NCBI GenBank assembly: GCA_038217425.1
Contig: JBBQPM010000012.1
Location: 1 to 62,186, forward strand
Length of the DNA stretch: 62,186 nt
Direction: 5' to 3'
From: JAIEPT01 sp038217425
GTDB taxonomy: Bacteria; Planctomycetota; Planctomycetia; Gemmatales; Gemmataceae
In this document: positions 24,967 to 32,955 of the stretch, one piece after another
Numbering within the stretch: position 1 is the stretch's first letter
Layout of the letters: the number at the start of each line of letters is the position of its first letter
The notes under the pieces: generated by a model
Databases searched by the model: none
What the model saw: only the letters and a program-made list of their open reading frames with translations
What the model was told of the DNA's origin: nothing
Translations under genes and position numbers: made by a program

Positions 24967-25917
24967 ATGAATTTGCTCACGACGTTTCGCGGCTCGATGA
25001 TGGAAGGCTTCCTCCCGGCGGGCTGGGATCTCGAGAAGATCGACACGCTCGCCGACCTGTCCGGCGACGCCATGCTCAAGCCGGCGGCGTGGTGGAACAA
25101 GGACTTTCAGCCGATCCCATGCGGCTCGCTCGCCGACTTCGATACCTACATGGGGCACGAGATCGCCCGCGAAATTCAGCTCGCACATCAGGCGAAACGG
25201 CCGCTCGCCATGATTCTCCCCGTCGGGCCGATGGGCATGTATCGCTGGGCCGTGTACTTTCTCAAGGAATGGAACGTCCCGTGCGGCCACGTGCATGGCT
25301 TCAACATGGACGAATGGTCCGACCGCGAAGGCAACACGCTCCCGTCCGACAACCCCGGCGCCTTCCAGTACGCGATGGAGCAGGCGTTCTACGGCCCGCT
25401 TGGGTCGCTCACGGCGCCGAAATCGCAGCGCCACTTCGCGCTCAAGAACGAGTTGCCGACATACGCGCAGCTCATCCCGGATTTGAAGAAGCAGGGGGCC
25501 AAGTTGGTGACGGTGTTCGGCATCGGCCGAGTGTGCCACATCGCGTTTTGGGAGCCGCACTTCGCCGCCGAGTTCGCGTCGGAGGCGGAGTGGAAGGCGC
25601 AGACGCATCGGCTGGGAGCGAGATTGCATCCGCTGACGATCGAGCAGAACGCGCTGACGAGCTTCAAGAGCCGAACGACCGCGGTGCCGGCCTTCGCGAA
25701 CACGATCGGGCCCGGTTTGTTCCTGGCCGCGGACAGCATCATCGGCGGCGCTGACGGTAGTTTCGGCCGCGGCATGCAGTGGCAGGGGTTGTCGCTGCGA
25801 ATGAGTTTGCAGCATCAGCCGAGCCCGTGGATTCCGAGCACGTACATGCCGACGCGGGCGGGGAAGTTGTTTTATTTGAAGGAATTGGCGGAGCCGCTCG
25901 TCGCGGAGTGTAACTGA
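24967..25917 (+). CDS. glucosamine-6-phosphate deaminase-like (NagB family) protein
   Basis: 316 residues, longer than NagB (about 266). GFNMDEW has the catalytic Asp of the NagB 'FNMDEY' motif (Asp115). The second site, GIGRVCHIAFWEP (187-197), keeps His191 and Glu196 but has Val189 and Cys190 where NagB has Asp-Gly, and Trp for Asn. The ring-opening/proton-shuttle Asp is therefore lost, so the reaction may differ from deamination or the protein may be a sugar-phosphate sensor. Last gene of the operon; 13 bases after the LarA-like gene. Confidence 0.78.
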   Translation: MNLLTTFRGSMMEGFLPAGWDLEKIDTLADLSGDAMLKPAAWWNKDFQPIPCGSLADFDTYMGHEIAREIQLAHQAKRPLAMILPVGPMGMYRWAVYFLKEWNVPCGHVHGFNMDEWSDREGNTLPSDNPGAFQYAMEQAFYGPLGSLTAPKSQRHFALKNELPTYAQLIPDLKKQGAKLVTVFGIGRVCHIAFWEPHFAAEFASEAEWKAQTHRLGARLHPLTIEQNALTSFKSRTTAVPAFANTIGPGLFLAADSIIGGADGSFGRGMQWQGLSLRMSLQHQPSPWIPSTYMPTRAGKLFYLKELAEPLVAECN

Positions 25918-25924
25918 TTTGCCC

Positions 25925-26092
25925 GGTAGGCCAGACACTCTGTCTGGCCCCCGGAACCCCGGTAGGCCAGACACTCTGTCTGGCCCCCGGAGGAACGCGA
26001 AGTGGGTGATTATTTCCTGTCCGTCGGCGGGGGTTCGCGGAAAAACCACCATCCATGTCTGCACCTGCGGGGGCCAGACAAAGTGTCTGGCC
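25925..26092. repeat. REP-like palindromes, left cluster
   Basis: Three copies of the palindrome GGCCAGACA-NNN-TGTCTGGCC: 25929-25949, 25965-25985 and 26072-26092. The first two carry GGTA on the left (GGTAGGCC), the third has TACC on the right, so it is inverted relative to them. The third ends at the stop codon of the REP-associated transposase. Middle bases vary (CTC, AAG). Confidence 0.9.
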
Positions 26093-26556
26093 TACCGGGG
26101 CAGGAAATCGGGGTTGAAGTACCAGCCGTCCCAGTTCCAGCCGTCGTCGATCAACTCTGCCTTCACGGGGTTGTTGAGCATGTAGTTGAGTTTCTCCTCA
26201 TACTCTGCTTCGTCGCGCAAAATCCGATCCCATGACTCGGCTTGCCAAACCGTTCCCGACTCGCCTCGCAATTGATTCAAACGTCGAGCGGAGACGCCCT
26301 TGATGCCTTGCATTACTTTGCTCAACGTATCCCCGGGCAGCGGTTGCAAAATAAGATGCACGTGGTCCGGCATTACTACGGCAGCCGAAAGGTTGTAGTG
26401 CTTCGAGTGGCCCGCGATCAACAGGCTCAGGATCAATTTGCGCTCGGAAGAATTCAGGTGCTTGGCCTTGAGGCGATAGGTCACGAAATAAACGCTCCCC
26501 TCGAGCACCCAGTGAGGCATTTTACGTCGATGAATGATGAGTTTCGCGTCGGCCAT
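26092..26556 (-). CDS. REP-associated tyrosine transposase (RAYT, Y1 transposase family)
   Basis: 154 residues of the IS200-like Y1 HUH nuclease family. The metal-binding HUH motif is His65-Val-His67 (MPDHVHL) and the probable catalytic Tyr125 lies in KLNYMLNNPVKAEL, the conserved YxxxNPVKA context. RAYTs bind and cut REP palindromes, and this gene is flanked on both sides by such repeats. Start ATG 26556; the longer upstream frame runs into a palindrome. The stop codon is TAG formed within the left palindrome (26092-26094). Full length for the group, no frameshift seen, so possibly active. Confidence 0.9.
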   Translation of the reverse strand: MADAKLIIHRRKMPHWVLEGSVYFVTYRLKAKHLNSSERKLILSLLIAGHSKHYNLSAAVVMPDHVHLILQPLPGDTLSKVMQGIKGVSARRLNQLRGESGTVWQAESWDRILRDEAEYEEKLNYMLNNPVKAELIDDGWNWDGWYFNPDFLPR

Positions 26557-26588
26557 GTTTGGTCTCGCGGGGTGAAACCATTCCCTTC

Positions 26589-26963
26589 GGTAGCGGCCAG
26601 ACACTTTGTCTGGCCGCCGCAGCAACCTGACGTGCGTGAAAACTTTTCCGCGGTAGGCCAGACACTTTGTCTGGCCGCCGCAGAAACTGCCGGGGGATGA
26701 TGATAATTCTCAACACGCTCAAGGTTGGCCGAGAAAATCACCCCCATTGCCCGCGCCTGCGGGGGCCAGACAAAGTGTCTGGCCTACCGGCGATGAGAAT
26801 CTCACTCTTGCCTGCGCCTGCGGCGGCCAGACAGAGTGTCTGGCCTACCGGCGATGAGATCTCACTCTTGCCTGCGCCTGCGGGGGCCAGACAAAGTGTC
26901 TGGCCCGGCGATGAGAATCTCACTCTTGCCTGCGCCTGCCGCGGCCAGACAGAGTGTCTGGCC
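26589..26963. repeat. REP-like palindromes, right cluster with tandem array
   Basis: Six further palindromes of the same family: 26595-26615, 26656-26676, 26764-26784, 26825-26845, 26885-26905 and 26943-26963. The first two have the GGTAGG orientation; the last four are inverted and repeat with their flanks every ~58-61 bases, forming a short tandem array. Total in the window: nine. The 422-base gap holds nothing else recognisable. Confidence 0.9.
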
Positions 26964-26978
26964 TACCGGCGATGCGCA

Positions 26979-29051
26979 TTACTTCACGAACTTGAGGCCT
27001 GGGAAATTCTTGCCGACGACTGCGTCGCTTTTGGCGCGGATGCGCTGCACGATCGCGTTGAAACTGCGGTTGCGGATGTCGATCCAGTCGTTGACGTCCG
27101 CTTTGTTGCCGCCTTCGTCGAGATATACCGCGGTCGCCTGCGGACTGCCGGCGCCGTCGAAATCGACGTCGACCACGAGCGGCCTTTCTTCGCTGCCGTG
27201 GGCGGCTTTCAGGGTGATGCCGGCCTTTGTGAAGGACTTCAGAGTCAAATCCTTGAGTTCGATGCCGGTCGCGTCGCTCTGGATGACGATCAGCGTCTCG
27301 AGCGTTTTGACGCCGGCGGCGGCGCCGATGAGCGTGATCCTTCTCCCCTCGAAGCGGAAGCCGCGGGCGTTGACGAGCTTTAGCAACGGCTGATCCGCCT
27401 TTGCCGGCTTCCAGACAACGGCTGCGTCGGCGACGCGAATCGTGATCTCCGATTCGCCCTTGCTGCGGTCGATCTCGACGTTCTCGGCCAGATCCTCATG
27501 GAGCACGATGACGTCGCGCGCCTTGGCGTCGTCGAGCGCTTTCTTGAGCGTGTCATGAACGTTGAGTCCGGTCAATTTCTTCGACACGCGCAAGGTCCGC
27601 GCGGAGGATGTCGGGGCCGCTGGCGGCGGAGTTTTCACTTCCGGCGCCGAGGTTTTGGAGGCGGTGGTGATCCAGATCGTCAGCCCGAGCACGCCCGAGA
27701 TGAACATGAAGAACAAGCTGACGACCAGGAAGACGCGCACGACTTTCGAACGCGAAACCGGCGGCGGCAAACTGGGACTCGTCGGCGCCAGCGCAGGCGC
27801 GGATGGGGGAGGCGCCTTGACTTTGCTCACCGGCGCGGGGGTTGGCGCCGGGGTTCGGGCTGCGGCAGGCGCGGGACGCGGGGCCGGCGGATTGCCGCTC
27901 CGCGGCGTGCGCTCACCCTTGACCACCGCTGTATCCCCGCCGTCCAGCGCCGGCGCGTGTCCCGTCGCCGCCAGGCTCAGGTTCGGCATCTCCTGCGCCG
28001 TCGGCGGAGCGATCGCCGAGCGCGTGAACGGGTCCAACGCATCGGCCACCGCGCCGGGTTCCTGATAACGCCGACCGGCGTCCTTCTCCATCATCTTCAG
28101 CAGAATGGCATTGAGCGCCGGCGGCATGTCCGGTCGAGATTCGCTCACCGGCCTCGGGAATTTGTCCTTGTCGCCGTGCCAGCGCAACTTCTGGATAACC
28201 GTACCTTCTCCGTAGGGAGCCCGACCGGTCAGCAAAAAGTAGAATGTCATGCCCAGGCTGTAAATGTCCGCGCGAATGTCGACGTTGTGACTATCGATGG
28301 CCTGTTCCGGCGACAGATAGTCGGCGGTTCCCAGGACGTTCTCGTCGTATTTCTTGGTGAGGATGTCGTCTTCGTCGTTGAAGAAGCGGGCCAGGCCCAT
28401 GTCGAGGACTTTGACCGTGCCGTTGCGATCGACGAGGATGTTGGCCGGCTTGATGTCGCGATGCACGAGCCCGGCGCGGTGGGCGTGTTCCAGGCCTAGC
28501 GCGGATTGCCGGATGTAATGGCAGGCGCGGGTGAAATCGAGCGGGCCCGATTTTTTGACGAGCTCCTGCAGGTTGCTGCCGTCGACGAACTCCATGACGA
28601 GGAAGTGGAGCTGATCGTCCTGATCGATGTCGTAAGCATGGACGATATTGGGATGATCGAGGGCGGCGACGGCGCGGGCCTCGCGGTAGAAGCGCTCCAG
28701 CGACGCGGGGTCGGCGGCCTTGGCGGTCGGCAGCACCTTGACGGCGACGCGCCGGCGCATGAGCTTGTGTTCGCAGAGGTAGACGCTCCCCATGCCGCCC
28801 GAGCCGAGGCGCTCGAGGACTTTGTACTTGCCGATGGAGAATCGGCGCCATTTGCCCTGGAGAATTTGCTCCGCCTGGAAGTGGGTGAGGAGCCCGTCGC
28901 GGATCATGAGTCCGGCAAGTTTTCCGGCATCGGCGGGGAAATGGCCGGACGCCGACAGCTGAGCCCAATAGGAATCGAGCTTTTTGTCGTCGAGAACCTG
29001 ACTCTTGCGAATCAGATCGAGGAATTCGTCGGTGGAAGCAGGCGCCGCCAT
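26979..29051 (-). CDS. membrane Ser/Thr protein kinase
   Basis: 690 residues. Kinase domain ~75-335: LGSGGMGSVYL glycine loop, VAVKVLP lysine, HRDIKPAN catalytic loop, DMG and LSPEQ; all essential residues present. Residues ~10-70 form a helical N-terminal domain (LLTHFQAEQILQGKW) often seen in planctomycete kinases. A Pro/Ala-rich linker (~345-450) leads to one membrane segment (VFLVVSLFFMFISGVLGLTIWI) and an extracytoplasmic beta-rich C-terminal domain of about 200 residues, resembling right-handed beta-helix folds. ATG at 29051 preferred to the longer frame. Possible envelope sensor; its 3' end abuts the REP-like array. Confidence 0.9.
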   Translation of the reverse strand: MAAPASTDEFLDLIRKSQVLDDKKLDSYWAQLSASGHFPADAGKLAGLMIRDGLLTHFQAEQILQGKWRRFSIGKYKVLERLGSGGMGSVYLCEHKLMRRRVAVKVLPTAKAADPASLERFYREARAVAALDHPNIVHAYDIDQDDQLHFLVMEFVDGSNLQELVKKSGPLDFTRACHYIRQSALGLEHAHRAGLVHRDIKPANILVDRNGTVKVLDMGLARFFNDEDDILTKKYDENVLGTADYLSPEQAIDSHNVDIRADIYSLGMTFYFLLTGRAPYGEGTVIQKLRWHGDKDKFPRPVSESRPDMPPALNAILLKMMEKDAGRRYQEPGAVADALDPFTRSAIAPPTAQEMPNLSLAATGHAPALDGGDTAVVKGERTPRSGNPPAPRPAPAAARTPAPTPAPVSKVKAPPPSAPALAPTSPSLPPPVSRSKVVRVFLVVSLFFMFISGVLGLTIWITTASKTSAPEVKTPPPAAPTSSARTLRVSKKLTGLNVHDTLKKALDDAKARDVIVLHEDLAENVEIDRSKGESEITIRVADAAVVWKPAKADQPLLKLVNARGFRFEGRRITLIGAAAGVKTLETLIVIQSDATGIELKDLTLKSFTKAGITLKAAHGSEERPLVVDVDFDGAGSPQATAVYLDEGGNKADVNDWIDIRNRSFNAIVQRIRAKSDAVVGKNFPGLKFVK

Positions 29052-29120
29052 CGTCACCTTTCGGGCTCTTCCGCTGGAGTGGGGGCGTGGCCCACGTCGG
29101 GTTGCCGCCGCATCGCGCAC

Positions 29121-29674
29121 AGCGGTGCAGTCTAGTATAGTTCAGTTTCGACCCGCGTGCGCGAAATTGGCGAGACCGCCTACGGACAATATCGAAAATT
29201 TTGAGAATTGCTCTTGCCAAACGCAAAACTCGATATTAGCATAGGAAATCGGTTTGGGATTGCTCAAACCCTGGCCTCGCAGGTCTTTCTGGAGAATGCG
29301 TTCGTTTTGGTACTTCTGCTGAGCCTCGATTTTAGGGCGGCTGTCACTTCTTCGTGAGTTGCTCCTTTCCGAAAGATCCCCTAGGCCCAGTAGACGCCCG
29401 GCCCCGATCAAAGGTCGAACGTTCGAAAGTCCATGCTGCCGGTTTTCATTTGAATGGCCCTCGCGCGGCCGGAGATTGGTAGAGCTGCACACTTCTTTTC
29501 GACTTCCCCCTCGCGACGCTCCCACGTTTGCCAACCGTTAACCATCGGGTTTCCGTAGACACTACGGAAAAATACGCATCTGCTTCAGGTTTTGGCGCCT
29601 CCTCGGCGAATTGTCGTTCGGCCGAGGCGCTTGACTCGCACCAGCTTTGGGCGCCGGAAAGGTTCTTTTGGAAA
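29121..29674. other. 554-base gap with structured leader of the RNA-binding protein gene
   Basis: No gene recognised. Two hairpins lie close to the downstream gene: TTTCCGTAG at 29550-29558 with its exact complement 29562-29570 (3-base loop), and a bulged stem formed by 29595-29606 with 29621-29630. A possible promoter TTGCCA (29214-29219), 17-base spacer, TAGCAT (29237-29242) would give a leader of about 430 bases. Long leaders are common for RRM and cold-shock genes. An open frame on the minus strand here looks random. Confidence 0.4.
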
Positions 29675-30118
29675 ATGGCTAAGAATATCTACGTCGGCAA
29701 TCTGCCCTGGACTTCCTCGCAGGACGATCTCTACGCCCTCTTCAGCCAATACGGCAAGGTCGTGAGCGCCGAGGTCATCATCGACCGCGAAACGGGACGT
29801 TCGCGCGGGTTCGGCTTTGTCCGCATGGAAAACGACGGCGAAGCCCAGAAAGCAATCGAAACCCTCAACGGCGCCATGCACGAGCAGCGTCCGCTCACCG
29901 TCAATGAAGCCCGACCACGCGACGAGAAGCCGCCCCGTGTGGGCGGCGGTTACGGCGGGGGAGGCGGCGGCGGCGGTTATGGCGGCGACCGAGGCGGCCG
30001 CAGCAGTGGCGGCGGCGGTTATGGCGGAGGCGGCAGCGGAGGTGGGGGCGGCTACGGCGGCGGGGGAGGACGCGGCGGCTACGGCGGCAGCAGCGGCGAT
30101 CGAGGCCGACGCTACTAA
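29675..30118 (+). CDS. glycine-rich RRM RNA-binding protein
   Basis: 147 residues. Residues 1-85 are one RNA-recognition motif: RNP2 is IYVGNLPW and RNP1 is RGFGFVRM, the aromatic RNA-binding residues being present. From ~90 a Gly-rich tail with YGGGG and GGYGG repeats and several Arg. This is the plant/cyanobacterial Rbp type, cytoplasmic, binding RNA and often cold-induced. GGAAAGG is about 13 bases before the ATG; the upstream open codons are not similar to the family. Ends ahead of two hairpins, one a clear terminator. Confidence 0.93.
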   Translation: MAKNIYVGNLPWTSSQDDLYALFSQYGKVVSAEVIIDRETGRSRGFGFVRMENDGEAQKAIETLNGAMHEQRPLTVNEARPRDEKPPRVGGGYGGGGGGGGYGGDRGGRSSGGGGYGGGGSGGGGGYGGGGGRGGYGGSSGDRGRRY

Positions 30119-30129
30119 CTCCGAAACTT

Positions 30130-30192
30130 CCGAGCCGGAAGCGTCAGCGACGACTTGCGTTCGCACGGTCGTCGCTGACGCCTCCGGCTCGG
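30130..30192. repeat. 25-bp inverted repeat (GAGCCGGAGGCGTCAGCGACG family)
   Basis: Arms 30130-30154 and 30168-30192 differ at one position; loop 13 bases. It begins 12 bases after the RRM gene stop. No T-tract directly follows, so it is better seen as a dispersed repeat. Confidence 0.8.
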
Positions 30193-30213
30193 TAATGCGC
30201 ACTGCTTTCCTCG

Positions 30214-30241
30214 GCTCGAGAAATCATTCTCGAGCTTTTTT
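30214..30241 (+). terminator. intrinsic transcription terminator
   Basis: GCTCGAGAA (30214-30222), loop ATCA, perfect complement TTCTCGAGC (30227-30235) and six T residues (30236-30241). A standard Rho-independent terminator for the RRM gene. The remaining bases to 30458 show no other feature. Confidence 0.88.
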
Positions 30242-30458
30242 CGCAGCGCCGCTTCATACAATTACAAGATTCGTGCGCCCAGAGCTACGTCTTTTGTCTC
30301 AACAAGAACGCGGTGCGGAAGGTGCTGAGTCAGGATTCTGCGATTTTTCCAGAATTCTCTTGCATCTCAGCAGCGATCCGTTACGATGAGACTGAGTCGC
30401 AAATAGCTCGGGAGTTTCGTCGTCGCACCCTTAGATTCTCCATCTTGAGGATTGTCCC

Positions 30459-31241
30459 ATGTTTCAACCCTCGGCGCCGCGCCGACGCTCGGCTCTTACC
30501 CTGATCGAGTTGATCATCGTTCTGGTCGTGCTCGTGGGCTTGGCGGGCATCATCGTGCCGATGTTTCCCAGTATGTTCGGACGGACGAGCATGGCCACGG
30601 CGGCTACGAATATTCCCGAGATCGCCAAGAACATCATGGCATACAAGAACATGATGGGGCAGTATCCTGATCGATGGGACGCCCTCACGAACGAGACGGA
30701 CCTCGTCGATTATGTTCCCTTTTTGGCCACCCAACTCAGCGCCGACAATCTGACGTCTGCAGAAGTCGATGCACTCAACAATTCGGGTATCGGAAATGCA
30801 CTGTTCATGGGAAAGACAGCCGCCTCGGTTCGGCATGTCACCTTCGATCCCTATAGTTCGTATGACGGAACTGGCATTCCAATCGTCACGACGATCGATG
30901 CTACCAAAAAGCTCGCTTTCCTTAATCCCATCGAAGCCGATCGTATTTTCGCCGTGAGTCCGACCGGTCGTTACCTTGTTTTGGGATTGGGCAAACGCAA
31001 CACCGCCCTCGCAAAAACCATTGGTGAGGCCCCGTATCACTTTGGCGAAGGTGCGTCTGATGCTCCCGATGTCATCTACTCCCGCTACGTGGCAGTTTTC
31101 AAAGTCTCTGATTCGACTTTGAACATGACTCGGGTGAGTTTGATTGGCGTCGCTGCTCTGCACCCGGGAACCGACGGGCTTTACACCGCAAATGCCCACG
31201 TCGAGGGCTACTTCAAAATCGCCAACGAAGATCGAAAGTAA
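30459..31241 (+). CDS. type II secretion/type IV pilus pseudopilin
   Basis: 260 residues. After a short basic leader (MFQPSAPRRRSA) comes a pseudopilin N-terminus: LTLIELIIVLVVLVGLAGI with the invariant Glu5 and hydrophobic helix. The -1 residue for prepilin peptidase is Ala rather than Gly. The C-terminal part is a soluble domain of about 220 residues. First of three consecutive pseudopilin genes upstream of PilM/N/O-like and ATPase genes. It is less GC-rich than its neighbours (about half GC). Confidence 0.85.
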   Translation: MFQPSAPRRRSALTLIELIIVLVVLVGLAGIIVPMFPSMFGRTSMATAATNIPEIAKNIMAYKNMMGQYPDRWDALTNETDLVDYVPFLATQLSADNLTSAEVDALNNSGIGNALFMGKTAASVRHVTFDPYSSYDGTGIPIVTTIDATKKLAFLNPIEADRIFAVSPTGRYLVLGLGKRNTALAKTIGEAPYHFGEGASDAPDVIYSRYVAVFKVSDSTLNMTRVSLIGVAALHPGTDGLYTANAHVEGYFKIANEDRK

Positions 31242-31286
31242 CGTCCCGACGGTCGACAAAGTAAAACAAGGTTATACAAAATCTGC

Positions 31287-31865
31287 ATGACTCTTTCCTG
31301 CATCAAGCCCGCTCGCTCGGCGCTCACGCTCATGGAACTCATGGCCGTCCTCGTCATCCTCATCGCCTTGGCGGGGATCGTGGTGCCGTGGATCGACGGC
31401 GCCACGGAGGACGCGCAAGCGGCCGTCACGCGCAGCAACTTGCACGCGCTGCAGACCGTCATCATGGGCCGTTACCGGCTCGACATGGATAAGCAGCTGC
31501 CGCGGCCTGGGTCGGCGGCCATCGCGGGGCGGAGCGCGAAGCCGCAGCTGCGCTATCTGTTCATCAACCCCGCCACCGAGCTGATGGGCTCCACGTACAA
31601 CCCCGACGTCAAGGTCGGCTGGAACGGGCCCTATCTGGCAGCGTCCGGCGCCCTCTACAAACTCGATCCGGCCCGCGGCTTCACGACCGACTACGGCCTC
31701 GACGATCCCAATAACGCGAAAAAACAGGATCCGACCGTGCTCGATGGCTGGAACCATCCGATCGTGATCGTCGAGTTGGCGGACATGAGCCATGCCGAAC
31801 TCCGTTCCGCGGGCGCCGACGGCAAGCTCGGCACCGCGGATGACCTATTCGTTCCCCTCTACTAG
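31287..31865 (+). CDS. pseudopilin (second)
   Basis: 192 residues, leader MTLSCIKPARSA then LTLMELMAVLVILIALAGIVV, with Glu5 and again Ala at -1. The mature domain contains Asp/Asn-rich GspG-like features near its end (SAGADGKLGTADDLFVPLY), typical of calcium-binding GspG C-termini. Gap of 45 bases from the preceding gene, 10 to the next. Likely a major or minor pseudopilin. Confidence 0.85.
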   Translation: MTLSCIKPARSALTLMELMAVLVILIALAGIVVPWIDGATEDAQAAVTRSNLHALQTVIMGRYRLDMDKQLPRPGSAAIAGRSAKPQLRYLFINPATELMGSTYNPDVKVGWNGPYLAASGALYKLDPARGFTTDYGLDDPNNAKKQDPTVLDGWNHPIVIVELADMSHAELRSAGADGKLGTADDLFVPLY

Positions 31866-31875
31866 AGAATCGGCC

Positions 31876-32781
31876 ATGCTGCGTCGCGCGTTGACTCTGG
31901 TGGAACTGCTGGTGGTCCTCACGATCCTGGCGATCATGACGACGATCGCCGTCACCATGACCGATTCGCTGGTGGATCAAGGCCGCTACGAGAGCACCCA
32001 GCGCACCCTCGAAAACATGCAGGTCGCGATCTTCGGCAAGCTCAGCGCGACCGAGACGGAGGTCGCGGGCTTCCTGAGTGATACCGGGCGATTTCCCAGG
32101 GCGTATTTGACCGCCGACGGCACGGTGCAGGCGACGGAACTTTGGGCGCAGCCGGGCGACCTCGTCAACTTCGGGCTTTACTCGTCGGTCGGCGACGACA
32201 CGGAAATCAAACTCCTCGCGGGCTGGCGCGGGCCGTACTTGCAGATGCCGATCAATCTGACGAATTCGGGGAAGAGCCCGCTCGACTGGAAACTGCAGGA
32301 CGGCTGGGGCAATCCCCTCGGGGGCTGGGTGCTCAACCCGCAGAATCAGGCGGTCTTCGTTCCTTGGGCTGCGAATCAGAACATCGTCAACATCGCCTCG
32401 GCCGGCGGATCGGAGAATTTCGCCGGCGTGTTGGCGAGTCCCGCGACGAACGTTTTGGGATCGATCTCCGGTTCGCTCGCCGACGCCGATCCGACGCCGT
32501 CGATGGGAGTGACGGTCAAGCGGACGTATGTCCGCGTCTACTTCCCCGCGCCCACGGGAGTGGCGTTCGTGGAGCAGAACGTCGGCGCCGGCAATTCGTT
32601 CGCGTTCACCGGGCTGTTGGTCGGCCCCAAGGCGCTGCGGGCGTATCAAGAAATCACCACGTCCGGCATGGACAAGGACGGCAACCCGACGACGAGCGAC
32701 TCGGTGCTGCGCAGCGACATTCAGTATTTTCGCATGCCGGCCGGCGGCGTGGTGCGCTCGATTGCGATGGATCTCAAGTAG
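31876..32781 (+). CDS. pseudopilin (third)
   Basis: 301 residues from ATG 31876 (the frame opens earlier, but the pseudopilin leader MLRRA starts here). LTLVELLVVLTILAIMTTI is the N-terminal helix with Glu5; Ala at -1. Large C-terminal soluble domain. Ten bases after the second pseudopilin gene; followed by a dispersed repeat before the PilM/N-like gene. Confidence 0.83.
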   Translation: MLRRALTLVELLVVLTILAIMTTIAVTMTDSLVDQGRYESTQRTLENMQVAIFGKLSATETEVAGFLSDTGRFPRAYLTADGTVQATELWAQPGDLVNFGLYSSVGDDTEIKLLAGWRGPYLQMPINLTNSGKSPLDWKLQDGWGNPLGGWVLNPQNQAVFVPWAANQNIVNIASAGGSENFAGVLASPATNVLGSISGSLADADPTPSMGVTVKRTYVRVYFPAPTGVAFVEQNVGAGNSFAFTGLLVGPKALRAYQEITTSGMDKDGNPTTSDSVLRSDIQYFRMPAGGVVRSIAMDLK

Positions 32782-32810
32782 TCGAAACAAAAATGAATTA
32801 AGCAAAGAAC

Positions 32811-32906
32811 AGCCACAGAGCGCACAGAGAACACAGAGAAGGAATGCGAGAAAGCAGAGAAGTCCACGGATTCGCTTTCTCTGTGCCCTCGGTGCTCTCT
32901 GTGGCT
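32811..32906. repeat. inverted repeat of the CACAGAG family
   Basis: Left arm 32811-32840 (AGCCACAGAGCGCACAGAG...) and right arm 32877-32906 (ending in CTCTCTGTGGCT) are complementary with several mismatches. Same family as 52751-52848. Confidence 0.8.
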
Positions 32907-32955
32907 AATTTCTTGTTTTCCAAAGCCAGGGACGGCGGTGCGTGCGGAGTTTTCC

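Noticed and set aside
23601..25100. Long minus-strand frame (499 codons)
   Set aside because: Antisense of the LarA-like gene, which has clear family motifs.
26745..26963. Possible CRISPR array
   Set aside because: Regular spacing of ~60 bases, but the units between palindromes are the same sequence, so there are no unique spacers; it is a REP-type tandem repeat.
29142..29534. 130-codon minus-strand frame upstream of the RRM gene
   Set aside because: Random-looking composition, no start signal or similarity.
29121..29674. tRNA or small RNA gene in the long gap
   Set aside because: No T-arm consensus or cloverleaf found; hairpins fit an mRNA leader better.
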